In this document: piece by piece, positions 46,253 to 56,821 of the stretch
How positions within the stretch are numbered: position 1 is the stretch's first letter
Layout of the letters: the number at the start of each line of letters is the position of its first letter
Assembly (NCBI GenBank): GCA_963932465.1
Contig: OZ010791.1
Coordinates: 622,983,800-623,047,799, forward strand
Direction of reading: 5' to 3'
DNA from: Maratus speciosus
Lineage: Eukaryota; Arthropoda; Arachnida; Araneae; Salticidae
Length of the DNA stretch: 64,000 nucleotides
The notes under the pieces: generated by a model
What the model saw: the letters and a program-made list of their open reading frames with translations, nothing else
What the model was told of the DNA's origin: nothing
Databases searched by the model: none
Position numbers and translations under genes: made by a program

Positions 46253-46283
46253 TACTTTCTTCTTGTAAAGATAGAAGAAAGTA
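46253..46283. other. Terminal hairpin of the composite block (right)
   Basis: TACTTTCTTC and GAAGAAAGTA around an 11-nt loop, the inverse of 20,089-20,119. Directly outside lies a TTAA-family MITE into which this end seems to have been inserted. Confidence 0.7.
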
Positions 46284-46411
46284 AAAAAAGGGGAGGGAGC
46301 ATCTTTCGAATACGTAGTTTTTGAATAACAACACCTGCCAATTTCATGCGTTTGCGAACAAAAATGAATTAAATGTGTCATAAAGTGACTCCTTTGGATT
46401 TGAGAAAAGCC
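46284..46411. mobile_element. TTAA-family MITE, partial copy 8
   Basis: GTAGTTTTTGAATAACAACACC, AATTTCATGCGTTTGCG and TGACTCCTTTGGATTTGAG, ending AAAAGCC then TTAA (46,412-46,415). The left half is absent where the composite block starts. Confidence 0.7.
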
Positions 46412-46415
46412 TTAA

Positions 46416-48130
46416 ACAGCTGGCATTTACACACCTACAGAAACAACGCGTGTACAGTTGAATCTAATGTTGACGGTGTAACAAAAAAGAGACTGAAAAA
46501 TTATAAAAGGATTTGAATGTAGCATTTTTTTCAGAAATAGGAAATTTTAAATTATCATTACGTTATCGCTTTAAGTGGGGGAAATTTCGATATGAGAAAA
46601 ATGTCTTTTTTAAAGAAAAGTAAATTGATTATTATATGTTAAACCCATTTTTCAGAATTATCTTTTAACATTTCCGACTTAGTTGAAAAGAGCTCATGAA
46701 TTTAGTTTGTCTGTTTGCCGTATTTCAGTACTCTAATTCTGGTAAATATACTTGGATTAGTCTGTAATTTTTATATACTATTTATATTTGCTATAGCACA
46801 TTCGCTATGGAAAATTAAGTGTGTAACATTTATAGTTCCTTTACAGGGTGGCCTTACTTGCTAGGAATCGGTGTAGGAAGAAAATGAATCCTTTAAAGGA
46901 CTCTTCACAAAATGTTTCATCTCAAAACAGGATTTTTCACAAAATTCTTTGTCTTAAAAGTCGAACTTTATCAAAACTTTTCAATCGTCAAACTGGTTAT
47001 CTTTCTTCATTTATTGATTTCTTCGCAGGGTGTCTTGTCTATCGAAAGAAATTGAAGCGTTGCTCTACCTTCTTTGGTCTATCCACCTGGATAACCTGGA
47101 AAAGTCAGGAGAAACTCAGGGAAATTTACCATTCCTGAAAAAAATTCGGAGAAATTTGAAAACTCTAAAAAAGAGTTGCAAAATTTGAAACTTCCAAGAA
47201 AAAATTGGGAAAAAATTTCTTATTACAAAACTAAGCATGACTTATTCAGTTTTTCTCTATCTGAACGCAGGGGAGTTTTGCCATGCTTTGAGGGATCGTA
47301 CACATAGTTTTTAAAGTATTATGAGGATTTATTTCGCTTGTACATTTACGAATTGCAGCCGAAGGTTCGAAGGTAGTCACTTTGAACAACTTTTAAGATA
47401 ACTTTAATATTTATTAAAGTTTTAAGTTAGATAATGTAATAGCATTTTAAAATATGTATCATTTTATAAAGAATTGAGACTGTTGCTTTTCATCAGTTCA
47501 TTTAACAAAAATTCGTTATTTTTTAACTTTTATTTTTTGTACAAGCTGTGTGTTTTTCTTTAGTAAGTCAAAATGAAAATAGATTTCAAATTTATATTGT
47601 AATGTTAATTTTACTTTCAACTATCATTATTTATGTCTGATGATTACTTATATTTTTAGTAAATTTGTGAATAACCCTTATTTCGCAGGAAAAAAAAAAA
47701 AAAAAAGAAAAAAATGCTTCCACTTTAAACAGCTATTGCTCGGTCACTTTTAATCGTATAAGAACGGAACTTTTTTTGACTTACTTCTTAGAGTAATACA
47801 AAATATAAATTATAAAACCGCGGAACTGTATAAAAATTTTAATTTCACAATTTTTTAAAACATATTTTTATTGCCCCAAATCGCTTTTAAAATACTTCTT
47901 TACCTCATTCAAAACATTTTTGTAAGTGAAACTATATGTCTACACCCAACGGTTTAGGAATTAGCCATTGGACTTTGTTGAGAGTGAACACCCTGTATAT
48001 AAATAAAATGCAGGTATAGCATATAGCTTCTTAAAAATACAAAAATGAGAACCTGGATATAATGATCCTTTCAAATTTACAAAATTATGACTAGATTTTT
48101 GAAAAATGTAAAAAGCTGTTCACAATTTCA
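46416..48130. other. Mixed repeat scraps, no gene
   Basis: 46,665-46,860 resembles the hairpin-ended repeat at 32,233 (TTTCCGACTTAGTTGAAAAG, GTTTGTCTGTTTGCCG, TTACAGGGTGGCC). 46,880-46,990 resembles the foldback at 50,000-50,090 (CCTTTAAAGGACTCTTCAC). 47,090-47,230 carries GAAAAGTCAGGAGAAACTCAG, like 21,850. An A17-type run lies near 47,690. 47,940-47,998 ends CACCCTGTATATA, like a Tc1/mariner-type end. The frame at 46,848-47,138 spans these scraps and is not a gene. Confidence 0.5.
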
Positions 48131-48726
48131 CAAGAACAGACCCTGGTTGAATAGTCTGGACAGACTCTCCCTGACTGCATTTTCGATAAATTAGTTGTAG
48201 TTCGCTAAAATAAAAGAAAGACCTCTGCACGTCTCTCTCATTCGCGAGTACGGAATCATTTGAAAAGCGGTCGGAGGTATTCCTGTAAAACTCGTTTTCC
48301 AGTCAGCCAACAGAGGTTGCAGACAAGCATGGATTCTTCTGTATTCCGGCGAAATCGAGAACTCTAAAAATTATTACAATTTCAGCAGTTTGCTAATATT
48401 ACAATTTGGTTTTCAGAATTATTTCTATTTAAGGTAACTACATTTTAACCTATTTTATTTCATCTCATAAAAAATCATTAATTTTATTAGCCTGATTTAT
48501 ATGCTTTAAGGTATATATCATAAGTCAGTGTTAAGTCAAAAATTCAGTGCAAAGAGATTTGAAACCGTCACATGAATTACATTTATTTTTACTTTGAAAT
48601 GTGAGAAAAATAAGAATGTAATTTTTCGAGAAATTGAAAATTTTAAATTTTAGGATGATCCAGCTTCAAGTCACTGAGCTTATGCAGGGGTCTGTCCAGA
48701 CTTTTCCCAACAGGGTCCTCTTTTTA

Positions 48727-49265
48727 CCCGACTGAAAAGAAGGGTTATGTGTTTCACACGTATCTGTGTATGTGGATTTCTTTATACCCTCGAAACATCC
48801 CAGCGGCTGGATGGATTTTAATGAATGAGGTCTCTATCGATTTGTCTTAATCTTCCGATGGTTATAGGATAGGTTTTGTTTTTATAAATTCAAAATAGCG
48901 GCTGTAAAATAAAAAATGGCGGTAGAAACGAAAAAAAAATTACGCATCATATTGAGTGGCATATCATTAGATAGGTATTTCAAAATCAAGACTATGTTTC
49001 ATTGACCATTTTGTAGTCAGAAGCTCCGTTTAAATATTACACAACCTGGAAGTTTTGTACTTTGGATCGCTACCTTTACTGTAACGCTAACCTTCATAAT
49101 AGACATCTATAGGCCTCATCAAAAGAGTCTTTGTAGATAGGAACTAACAATTAAACACAACTTAAAAGTCATCAATACAAGTAAATAAAAAAAAGGTAAG
49201 TAATATAAAAAATAGTTTCATATTCATGAGAAATAATTAATTATTTCGCTTTTTACGCAGTCGGG
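48727..49265 (+). mobile_element. CCGACTG-ended element, copy 2
   Basis: CCCGACTGAAAAG at the left and ACGCAGTCGGG at the right form the short TIR. Collinear with 15,321-15,817, with a small extra piece near 48,900 (GCGGCTGTAAAATAAAAAAT). Non-coding. Confidence 0.82.
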
Positions 49266-49523
49266 TTTTTTGATTTTTTAAATTTAATATATTATTGTGA
49301 AATTGTGAACAGCTTTCTACAGTTGTGAAAGATCTGATAATTTTGTATATTTGAAATAATCATTATATTCGCATTCAGATTTTTAATTTTTCAAGAAGTA
49401 AGAATATGTAAAGTATGCATATAGTTTCTTTATACTATATGTAAACACAACAGGTCAGATTTTACTTTTAAACTAGTAAATTTGCGAAATGTTGAGTATG
49501 GAGATGGAAAAGTTTTGTAAAAA

Positions 49524-50090
49524 GCCTATTTTTAAGGCAAAGAATTTTGTGAAATGAAAAAATTCTATGGAGGTTCCTTTAAGGGACCCAGTTTCTTCCT
49601 AAACATGAACAGATCCCTGAAGATCGATGAATACTGGTATGTTTTAAAATTCTCTAGATTTCGATAATAAATAAAGAAGAAAAGGGGAAACTAAACTAAC
49701 GTAAGAACTAAGAAAACTTCTAAAAAACCATCAAAAACTTTTAAATGCGCTAGGCCTTTCGAAAGATCTTAGTCTTTCTTCGTCAGGCGCAAAGAAGACG
49801 CGCTTGTACTATGAAAGCAGCAAGACTCAATTAGTCTTGCTGCTGCTTTCATGGCAACAATTGCAAATTTGTGCAATCAATTCAAATCAATTGCAATTAG
49901 TAATAGCAAGACTCCCTTTTCTTCTTTATTTATTATCGAAATCTGAAGAATTTAAAAGCATACCAGTATTCATCGATCTTCAGTGATGTGCTCATCTTTA
50001 GGAAAAAACTGGCTCCTCTAAAGGATTCTTCACAAAACTTTTCCTTTCAAAACAAGATCCTTCACAAAATTATTTGTTTTAAAAATAGGC
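49524..50090. mobile_element. Foldback element, arms of about 170 bp
   Basis: GCCTATTTTTAAGGCAAAGA at the left mirrors the right end; the arms share GAAGATCGATGAATACTGGT and TTTCGATAATAAATAAAGAA and their inverses. Arms lie at about 49,524-49,690 and 49,918-50,090 around a spacer with a strong hairpin. No duplication was resolved. No coding recognised. Confidence 0.8.
49811..49850. other. Strong hairpin inside the foldback
   Basis: ATGAAAGCAGCAAGACT and AGTCTTGCTGCTGCTTTCAT pair over 17 bp with a 3-nt bulge and a 5-nt loop. It looks precursor-like in shape, but no evidence of expression can be seen. Confidence 0.65.
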
Positions 50091-50327
50091 AAATTCAATA
50101 GTTTTTGTTGTTTCACACCAGGTTCAACTTATATTCCTTAAACTAATGTATTCCTATTTTGAAACATTATCAGAAATTGTTACGATTTTTATATCTAAAC
50201 AATTAAGTTAGAAATAGCATAGCTCAGATTAAAAGCTATTTCCAGCATTGGCCGCTCATCCACGATAATGCATTCTATTATTTTTTGTGCAGCTTTATGT
50301 ATAATTCATGCATAATTTTAATATATA

Positions 50328-50843
50328 CAGGGTTATTCTAAATGATGGACCCGTTTTCAAAAAATTGTATTTATTAAAGTACAAATCCAAAATGAACAGT
50401 CTTTATACCAATGAAAAAAAAGTTTAAAAGTTTTTTAAGACATTATAAATGTTCAATGTGTCCACCGTTTGCTGCACGGCAGACATCTACGCGATATCCA
50501 AACTCGTCGCACACACGAGAAAGCGTATCTGCCGTTACCGAGTGCACGGCTTTATAAGTGGTGATGGTTCAGAAGCGGCCGGTAAAGGCAATAGGCCGCG
50601 ATTTCGTTTCATTGTCAGTTGTGAGTGAGATGGCTACGGTGGAGCACAAGGTTTTCGGGACAAGTTTGGCTATCGCTTAGATGTTTGCCGTGCAGCAAAC
50701 GGTGGACGCATTGAACATTTATAATGTCTTGAAAAAAACTTTGAAACTTCCTCGTTTCATTGGTATAAAGATTGTTCATTTTGGATTTGTGTTTTAATAA
50801 ATACAATTTTTTGAAAATGGGTCCATCCTTTAAAATAACCCTG
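50328..50843. mobile_element. Palindromic Tc1/mariner-type MITE with transposase ends
   Basis: TIRs CAGGGTTATTCTAAATGATG and, in reverse, CAGGGTTATTTTAAAGGATG, with inverted similarity of about 170 bp; TA flanks both ends. Each arm carries the same transposase C-terminus. On the minus strand the left arm reads EFGYRVDVCRAANGGHIEHL then stop; on the plus strand the right arm reads KFGYRLDVCRAANGGRIEHL then stop. Between them a possible N-terminal start (MATVEHK) is joined to the C-terminal piece by a deletion. The derivative cannot encode an active enzyme. Confidence 0.88.
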
Positions 50844-52080
50844 TATATAAAAGAAAACAGGAGCCGGAATTTAAAAATGCTTGTAAAAATGTTAAAGTAT
50901 CTTATCTCGATAGATTTCATAAACGCGAATAGAATTTAAGATTAGCGCATGCTTCATCTCTATTTTAAGAATACATTTCTGGAAAACAACACTATATAAA
51001 TGAGTAGTAATTAATTTATATTAACCTTTAACTGATGTGACAGAAATTGTCACGTAACTATTGTGAAGCGGTCGGCGAGACCGTTTCATCGAAAGGTGAA
51101 TAAAAGGTGTGATTAACTCATGGGATGGTGTTTTTGTACTAAACATTTTGTACAGGATTGTTGTAATTAAAATTCATTTTTTCAAAAGTCTCTGGTGATG
51201 GTACTAAAGTTCCAAAAGGAATAAAATTTCGGTACTGTATGTAGTTAAACTGAAGGTTACAAGTTAAACTATAAAAATTGCAAAAAGCAGCGGTTTGTGA
51301 GTCCCGGTAACATCAGTCAGTGGTTAATATTAAAATATATTTATTGTAAATTGATTAAACACATACACTTTAATGTTCATTTGTAATAAGATTCGGCTTT
51401 AACGAGGGGTCTATCCAGACTTTTCTCTGGGGGTGTCATTTCAGAACTTTCTTGTGAGAATATTGAAATATTGAATATTGAAATGCACTCCACTTAAAAG
51501 ATTTGAGATTTTATGCTTATTAATAGTCTAGAAGCGCAATTCCCCCATCCTCCCAGGAACTTTGCAGTATCCCGCCCAAAGGCTGCAGAATCCTTGCCCG
51601 AAGGAAAAAGTCTAAATTCAATGCTGGATCACAAAATAAAATAGAACGAAATTAAAATATACAAATTTAAATGACCTGAGCCTTTCTAATCCCCTCCCCC
51701 CCCCCCGCACCTCTGAAATTAAAGAAATGAAAATGCAACTTATTGAATTCTAGTGGTATGGTTTATATGGGTTCAATAATTTAGTAAATTAAGAAGAAGG
51801 TTTGAAAAATATTGAAAAGGAAAAATCCCAAGGATAAAATTAGAAACTTTGTATAAAATTTGCTTTTTGATAAATTTTTCCAACTACATATACCTCTAAG
51901 TTAATTTCAGAAATGAACATTAAAGCTCAATAACAGCGCAAAAACTATCTGGATCCCGGCCCTTGTCCAATCAAGATTTCGCACTTTGAAAAGATCTTGT
52001 ATCTATGTAAGAGTAACAGTATGAAAAATGAACCCTTCTAATTGGACGACTGCTTCAAAAAGAATCTGAATCTTAAAGTT
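50844..52080. other. AT-rich stretch, nothing firm
   Basis: GGGGTCTATCCAGACTTTTC at 51,403 matches GGGGTCTGTCCAGACTTTTC at 48,689, probably single ends of one hAT-like family. A C-rich run lies near 51,696. No gene. Confidence 0.4.
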
Positions 52081-52268
52081 TTTATTTTTAAAAAAGTTTT
52101 AATTATCAGATTTTGATAAAATTGGAATGGGACCACACGGGCGTCTTACACTTTCAAACGAAAAAAATAATTTTCAAAATCAGTTCATATTTACGAAAGT
52201 TATGCGTGAACATAAAATACATACAGATCGAATTGATAACCTCCTCCTTTTTGAAGTCGGTTAAAAAG
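52080..52268 (-). repeat. Fragment of a widespread arthropod-type repeat
   Basis: On the minus strand it begins CTTTTTAACCGACTTCAAAA, then GGAGGAGGTTATCAATTCGA, and further in has GTTTGAAAGTGTAAGACGCC and GTGTGGTCCCATTCC. From memory, this order of words is common in repeats of moths and other arthropods. Its class is not certain to me. Only one end is present here. Confidence 0.55.
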
Positions 52269-52533
52269 ATAGCAGTTGTCAGATGACTAAAAGAGCCAGG
52301 ACTGGGGAATTTTCAGAAAGTCTTACCAGCTAGCGAGATGCAATCTATTGTTGAAACAGGTTTTGAAAAAATTTAAGCGACTAAAAAAATTTAGTTACTA
52401 TTACTATAATATATTTTCATAATTTGTGTTCATAAAATTAAGAAATATATACAACGGAGGAAAATTTAATATAGTATAGAATTTAGTACTACTTTTTTAT
52501 CATAGCCATTTGCACAGTTAAAAAATATAGCTT

Positions 52534-52537
<4 letters not shown>

Positions 52538-52574
<37 letters not shown>
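52538..52574 (+). repeat. Poly(A) tract, 37 bp
   Basis: Uninterrupted A run about 60 bp upstream of the element at 52,632. Confidence 0.9.
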
Positions 52575-52577
<3 letters not shown>

Positions 52578-52631
52578 TACGTTTACCGGAAGTAAAAAGA
52601 AGTTGGAAATTGCTCGTCAAACGTGGCAAAT

Positions 52632-53198
52632 GAGGTGCGTTCGTACTATAACTAGTTTTATAATAATTTTTTGCACCGCATATTGTACTGAATGTATATT
52701 TTAGTACACTTCATAACTGCATATCCATTTCATTCTGTTCGAAAGGTTGTAACATCATTAAAATGCACTTACTTGAAATAATTTTTTCCCATTGGCCTTA
52801 ATGTAACGGAAAACTTTTGACTGTCCCTGTCATTAAACTATACATCCGATTTTCATAAAATTTGAAATGAGTTGGCAAAATTTTACAACAATTATATATT
52901 TAAAACTTCATACCATTCAGAAGGCTGTAACATCATTAAAATGCACTTGCAATAATTTTTTTCCATTGGCCGTCATGTAACGGAAAACTTTTGATTGTCC
53001 CTGTAATTAAACTATACATCCGATTTTCATGAAATTTGAAATGACTCGACAAAATTTTGCAGCAATAATATATTTAATATTTCAGACCATTCGGTTGGGT
53101 AGTTTTTGCTCTGTTACATGCGGACAGACGGACGGACAGACAGACGGACTGAACGACGACTACAGGTGCTACGTATTTACATAATTACGAACGCACCT
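52632..53198 (+). mobile_element. AGGTGCGTTCG-ended element with tandem core
   Basis: Ends GAGGTGCGTTCGTACTATAA and, in reverse, TTAGGTGCGTTCGTAATTAT. Two units of about 187 bp (GTTCGAAAGGTTGTAACATC at 52,737; TCAGAAGGCTGTAACATCAT at 52,917) are followed by CGGACAGACGGACGGACAGA repeats. A right-end fragment of the same family lies at 58,290-58,375. Confidence 0.72.
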
Positions 53199-53344
53199 AA
53201 AAAAATGGCTAAAAATTCAATTTCACAAAAATTATGCATGAATTTTGTGAACTACAGGGGTGTTTACATTTTTATAACGATTTTGACTTTTTCTACAATT
53301 TAAATTTGGAACAGCTTGCGCATTTGCCAGGAGTCCGCCATCTT

Positions 53345-53378
<34 letters not shown>
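53345..53378 (+). repeat. Poly(T) tract, about 33 bp
   Basis: Long T run after CGCCATCTTG. No adjacent element recognised. Confidence 0.85.
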
Positions 53379-53379
<1 letters not shown>

Positions 53380-53739
53380 TCATTTATAGCGACTTTATGC
53401 TTAATTTTATGGAAATTCAGAGATTAAACATAACAAAACTAAATTTTAAACAGAAATCAGCACTCCAAACCAAACATTATTTGAAAAAAGGAATATTCTT
53501 TGAGGTAGTTGCATAGTCAACGGTGGTTCCGCGGGGCTGAAGCCTCCTCGTCCTAACGAAAAACGTTTATCATAGATACAAAAATAGCAGAAACGCAAAA
53601 GACCGATGAAATATTCCGTTTTATACAGGTTTTCGTCTTAACAAGTATAATTTTAAGATATAAAACTATGAAAGTTTTTTGTCTAAGACAAGATTTCGTG
53701 ATTCACAGGTACCATTTTTTTTCAGTATCCTCTAAGACT

Positions 53740-54120
53740 GTTATGAGGGGCAGTCAAAAATATTCCGTTATATGACGGTCAATCGGGAAAAAATTCGTTT
53801 CGAGTGCATTTTGGTGATTTTGCATCCTTTTAAAATAATGAAATGGATATGTGTTTAGGAAGTGCACTAAAACACGCTTTCTGCAGATAATGAGGTGCAA
53901 AGCATTTATTCATTTCATATACAGAGTCACGCAAAAGAATTCTGTTACAAAATGGTCTTTAGCCAAAAATCGCTTGCGGCGCATTTTGATGATGCTAAAA
54001 CGATCATTCAAACATAATTAATTCATAGAATGAAGGCGCGATATGAGTTACTTAGTGAAAAGTATGGTGTGCATTGCATTTATCGTTCATTTACAGAGAC
54101 ACGCAAAAGAATGTCATGTT
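53740..54120 (+). repeat. Tandem units of 165-180 bp
   Basis: GGGCAGTCAAAAATATTCCG (53,750), CAGAGTCACGCAAAAGAATT (53,925) and CAGAGACACGCAAAAGAATG (54,093) start units carrying ATGG.C.....AAAATCG and GCGCATTTTG.TGAT words. Related in style to 32,418-32,900 and followed closely by the minisatellite at 54,180. Confidence 0.7.
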
Positions 54121-54179
54121 TATTCGGTCTCAAAATGTTATAAACGGATTTATCATTGCACAGTGCCGAACTAGTTACG

Positions 54180-54296
54180 CGGTAAAAAAAATCAACGGTA
54201 AAAAGGGCAACGGAAAAAACGTCAACGGTAAAAAGGACAACGGTAAAAAGGTCAACAGGTAAAAAAGGCAACGGTAAAAAAGTCAACGGTAAAAAA
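54180..54296 (+). repeat. Minisatellite, unit about 15 bp
   Basis: About eight repeats of GGTAAAAAGG(G/T/A)CAAC with small variations. Translations in both strands are artefacts. Confidence 0.92.
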
Positions 54297-54299
54297 AAT

Positions 54300-55078
54300 A
54301 ATAATTAAAAATTGAGATTATTAGTTAATGAGGTACATGTATATTGAGTTATAGAAAATCGATTCAATGTTTCAAGTAAAGCAAATGCTGAACACGTGTA
54401 TCGGTTACTTCAACTCGCTATATGAATAGCTTATGTAAAAGGACAGCGACTTTTATATATTTATGGAAACCTTGAGCAAGGACGGTAGGCGGAACCACCC
54501 CCCTCCCCCCCGAAAAAAATCTCCATGAAAAAGGGGCTCACATTAACTAGGGTGGAAAGGGTCCACACATTTATGAATAATTATATACAAGAACAGCTGC
54601 TTATTAATAAAAGTTAATTTTTTCCACTGTCAGTTTTTTACAGCGTAGGAAGCAGGGGGTACAGAGTTAATCGGTAGGTTATACAATTCTAAGATTTGGT
54701 CAAAGAAAACATAATTTTAACATTTCATTAAGGGAAGTTAAGTTTAACATGCTTTACTTCTACAAGGGGACAAGCTGGTGCTTTCTACGGGGGGGGGGGG
54801 GGATATTAAGGGAATACAATTCTTTCAACTCGCTACATTGATAGTTTATATATAAGCAAAGATGTTTAATCAATAATGGCTTTTGGGTGTAGTGGGGGGG
54901 GGGGAAATTATGTACAGAGATTTTAAAGGGAATAAAATAAAAACGTAGAAAAGAGTCATTGTCTTTAGAGGAATTTTTTCATTATCCTGCTTTTTTAGGT
55001 AAGGGGCAGATTTGTGGGTGTAATAAAATAGACAAGTATGGGGTAAAATTTTGAGATTAATCTACTAACATCAAAATA
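54300..55078 (+). repeat. Diverged repeats with G-rich and C-rich runs
   Basis: ACTTCAACTCGCTATATGAATAG (54,408) and CTTTCAACTCGCTACATTGATAG (54,823) begin related stretches, and ATAATTATATACAAGAACAG (54,575) is a third. C-rich (54,499-54,509) and G-rich runs (54,790-54,802; 54,893-54,904) are interspersed. No gene. Confidence 0.5.
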
Positions 55079-55753
55079 CAGTAAAACCTCTCTAAAGCGA
55101 CCACGTTCCGTTAAAAAAAAATTGGTCGCTCCTAGAGTTGGTCTCTTAATGGAGGTCATGTTTAAATCTAGATTTTAACTGTTGAAAAAAAGGTAACAAT
55201 TAATGTTACTAAAATTTATTTTCACATTAGGAAAAAATATGAAAATTTAAGTTTCAAAACAAAAGTTAATTCGATAAGTTATTACTACAGAGTGTAAAAA
55301 ATGAATACATTGACATTTGTTATGATTTTACGGTTTTATCTTTTATAACTTATATTTCCAAGTCCTTTCGAAGCTAAGTAAATAAATGCAATTTTTTTTT
55401 TGGACGGAAAAAAATAATGACGATTTCATTAATCTATTTATTTCTTTGAGAGTCTCCTGACACTATAGGGCAGGGGAGTTAAATGTTACCGGAATAAAAT
55501 AAAAAAAACTAAATTTAGTTTAGAAGCTTGATGAATAATGCGCTCTCCGGAATTATTTTTCTAATAAAATCTTCTTCAAGCGACCAGGGAAAATTTGTTT
55601 CATTTTCTTCAAAGAAATTGATCGCTCATGGAGAGAGTTCAACTAAAATGGTCTCTGAAGGGAGGTAAAATTACTATTGAGTCCATGGGAATAAATTTCG
55701 TTCCATGAAAATATGGTCGTTCAGGGAGGTGGTCGCACAGGGAAGTTTCACTA
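55079..55753 (+). mobile_element. Free pogo/Tigger-like MITE
   Basis: Starts CAGTAAAACCTCTCTAAAGC after TA; in reverse its end reads AGTGAAACTTCCCTGTGCGA. The 675-bp body is collinear with 42,691-43,455 but the end is present once, not amplified. This shows the unexpanded state of the element. Confidence 0.82.
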
Positions 55754-56045
55754 CATGATATTTTACTCAGAGATTTCCCCAGGTTTTTATCCTGCACTCA
55801 TGTATTGTCTAGGGGTGGGGCTGGGGACAACAGGGGTAAACTAGAGTCCTTTAGTTTTGAGTAACAAAAGGGCTTAGGTTTGAGTAACAAAAATGTAAAC
55901 TTGTATTGTAATTTTGACAAGCTCTGCTAGATAAATAGAATGACCTTTAGGATATACTCGTAAATATCAACTCCATTCCTATCCCTTTGTATTTAAAGAG
56001 AGGAAAATAGTTTGTAAATGGTTTGTGTAATGGTTTGTTTTGGTC

Positions 56046-56768
56046 TTTTTAGTCTGGTAGAATGGATCTGCCTGAAGATCACAAATTTCCAATTGAAGGT
56101 CTCAGTACACTTCACTCACTTCAATACCCATGGGGTTGTTGAACAGTGCAAGTTTTGGTTTTTGGGAATCAAAATCCTGGAGACTGTCCTGATACTCTTG
56201 ATATCTATTATCTTCATGTCTGATCTTAATATCTATTATTATCTTATGAAACATACTAAAATTTGTGTAACTTTTTTCTTTTGTAAACTGCTGGCAAGGT
56301 GGAAGTGTGCCGTATTATTTGCCTTCAGTGCAATTTGCATCACATCAAGTTTTTGGCGGAAGCCTTCAGTATGTCCATAAAGCTTGGGATGTTTTGTTTT
56401 GTGCCTTGTAGTTTCAGGTTTAAAGCATTTAGATGGGATGTTCAATCTGTCGGAAAAGCAAGATTATTTAAAAAAATTGCTTTCTTACAGTTTTTTTTTT
56501 ATATACCCATGACCAATGTTCCGATTCCTAAGAAAAGCAAGAATTTCATTCCTGAACACAAAAAACTGTTGCAGACATTTTCCAGCACTCACTTAGCGCA
56601 CTTCATAGTACAATGAAATATCATCATACTCAGCTTCCAAATTGTCCGAGAATGCAATCATTCTCTGTGTCTTTATGCTTCTATGTGTCTCTGAAGGCTT
56701 TATTGCCTTCTCTTATTAAATTTACAGTATTTACGCAGTGTTCATTGTCTCAGTGAGCCTTATATATA

Positions 56769-56821
<53 letters not shown>

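Larger units (their letters stand above)
42130..46283 (-). repeat. Composite repeat block, right copy (inverted)
   Basis: In reverse it gives the same order as 20,089-26,950: terminal hairpin, microsatellite, six 148-bp units, GC/A minisatellite, GAGGGAGCAAGACGCC-type linker, pogo-like array, pogo-like body, C/G runs and TTAA MITE. Arms are 4.15 and 6.9 kb; the difference is mainly the 1.5-kb interval and the 1-kb Harbinger-like insertion in the left copy. The spacer between arms is about 15 kb. Confidence 0.88.

Noticed and set aside
20089..46283. Inverted arms as an assembly artefact
   Set aside because: The arms differ by substitutions throughout and by a Harbinger-like insertion and a 1.5-kb interval, so they are separate sequences.
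56018..56616. Plus-strand frames of 120 and 105 codons
   Set aside because: They are the antisense of the hAT pseudogene, whose minus-strand translation shows recognisable transposase blocks.
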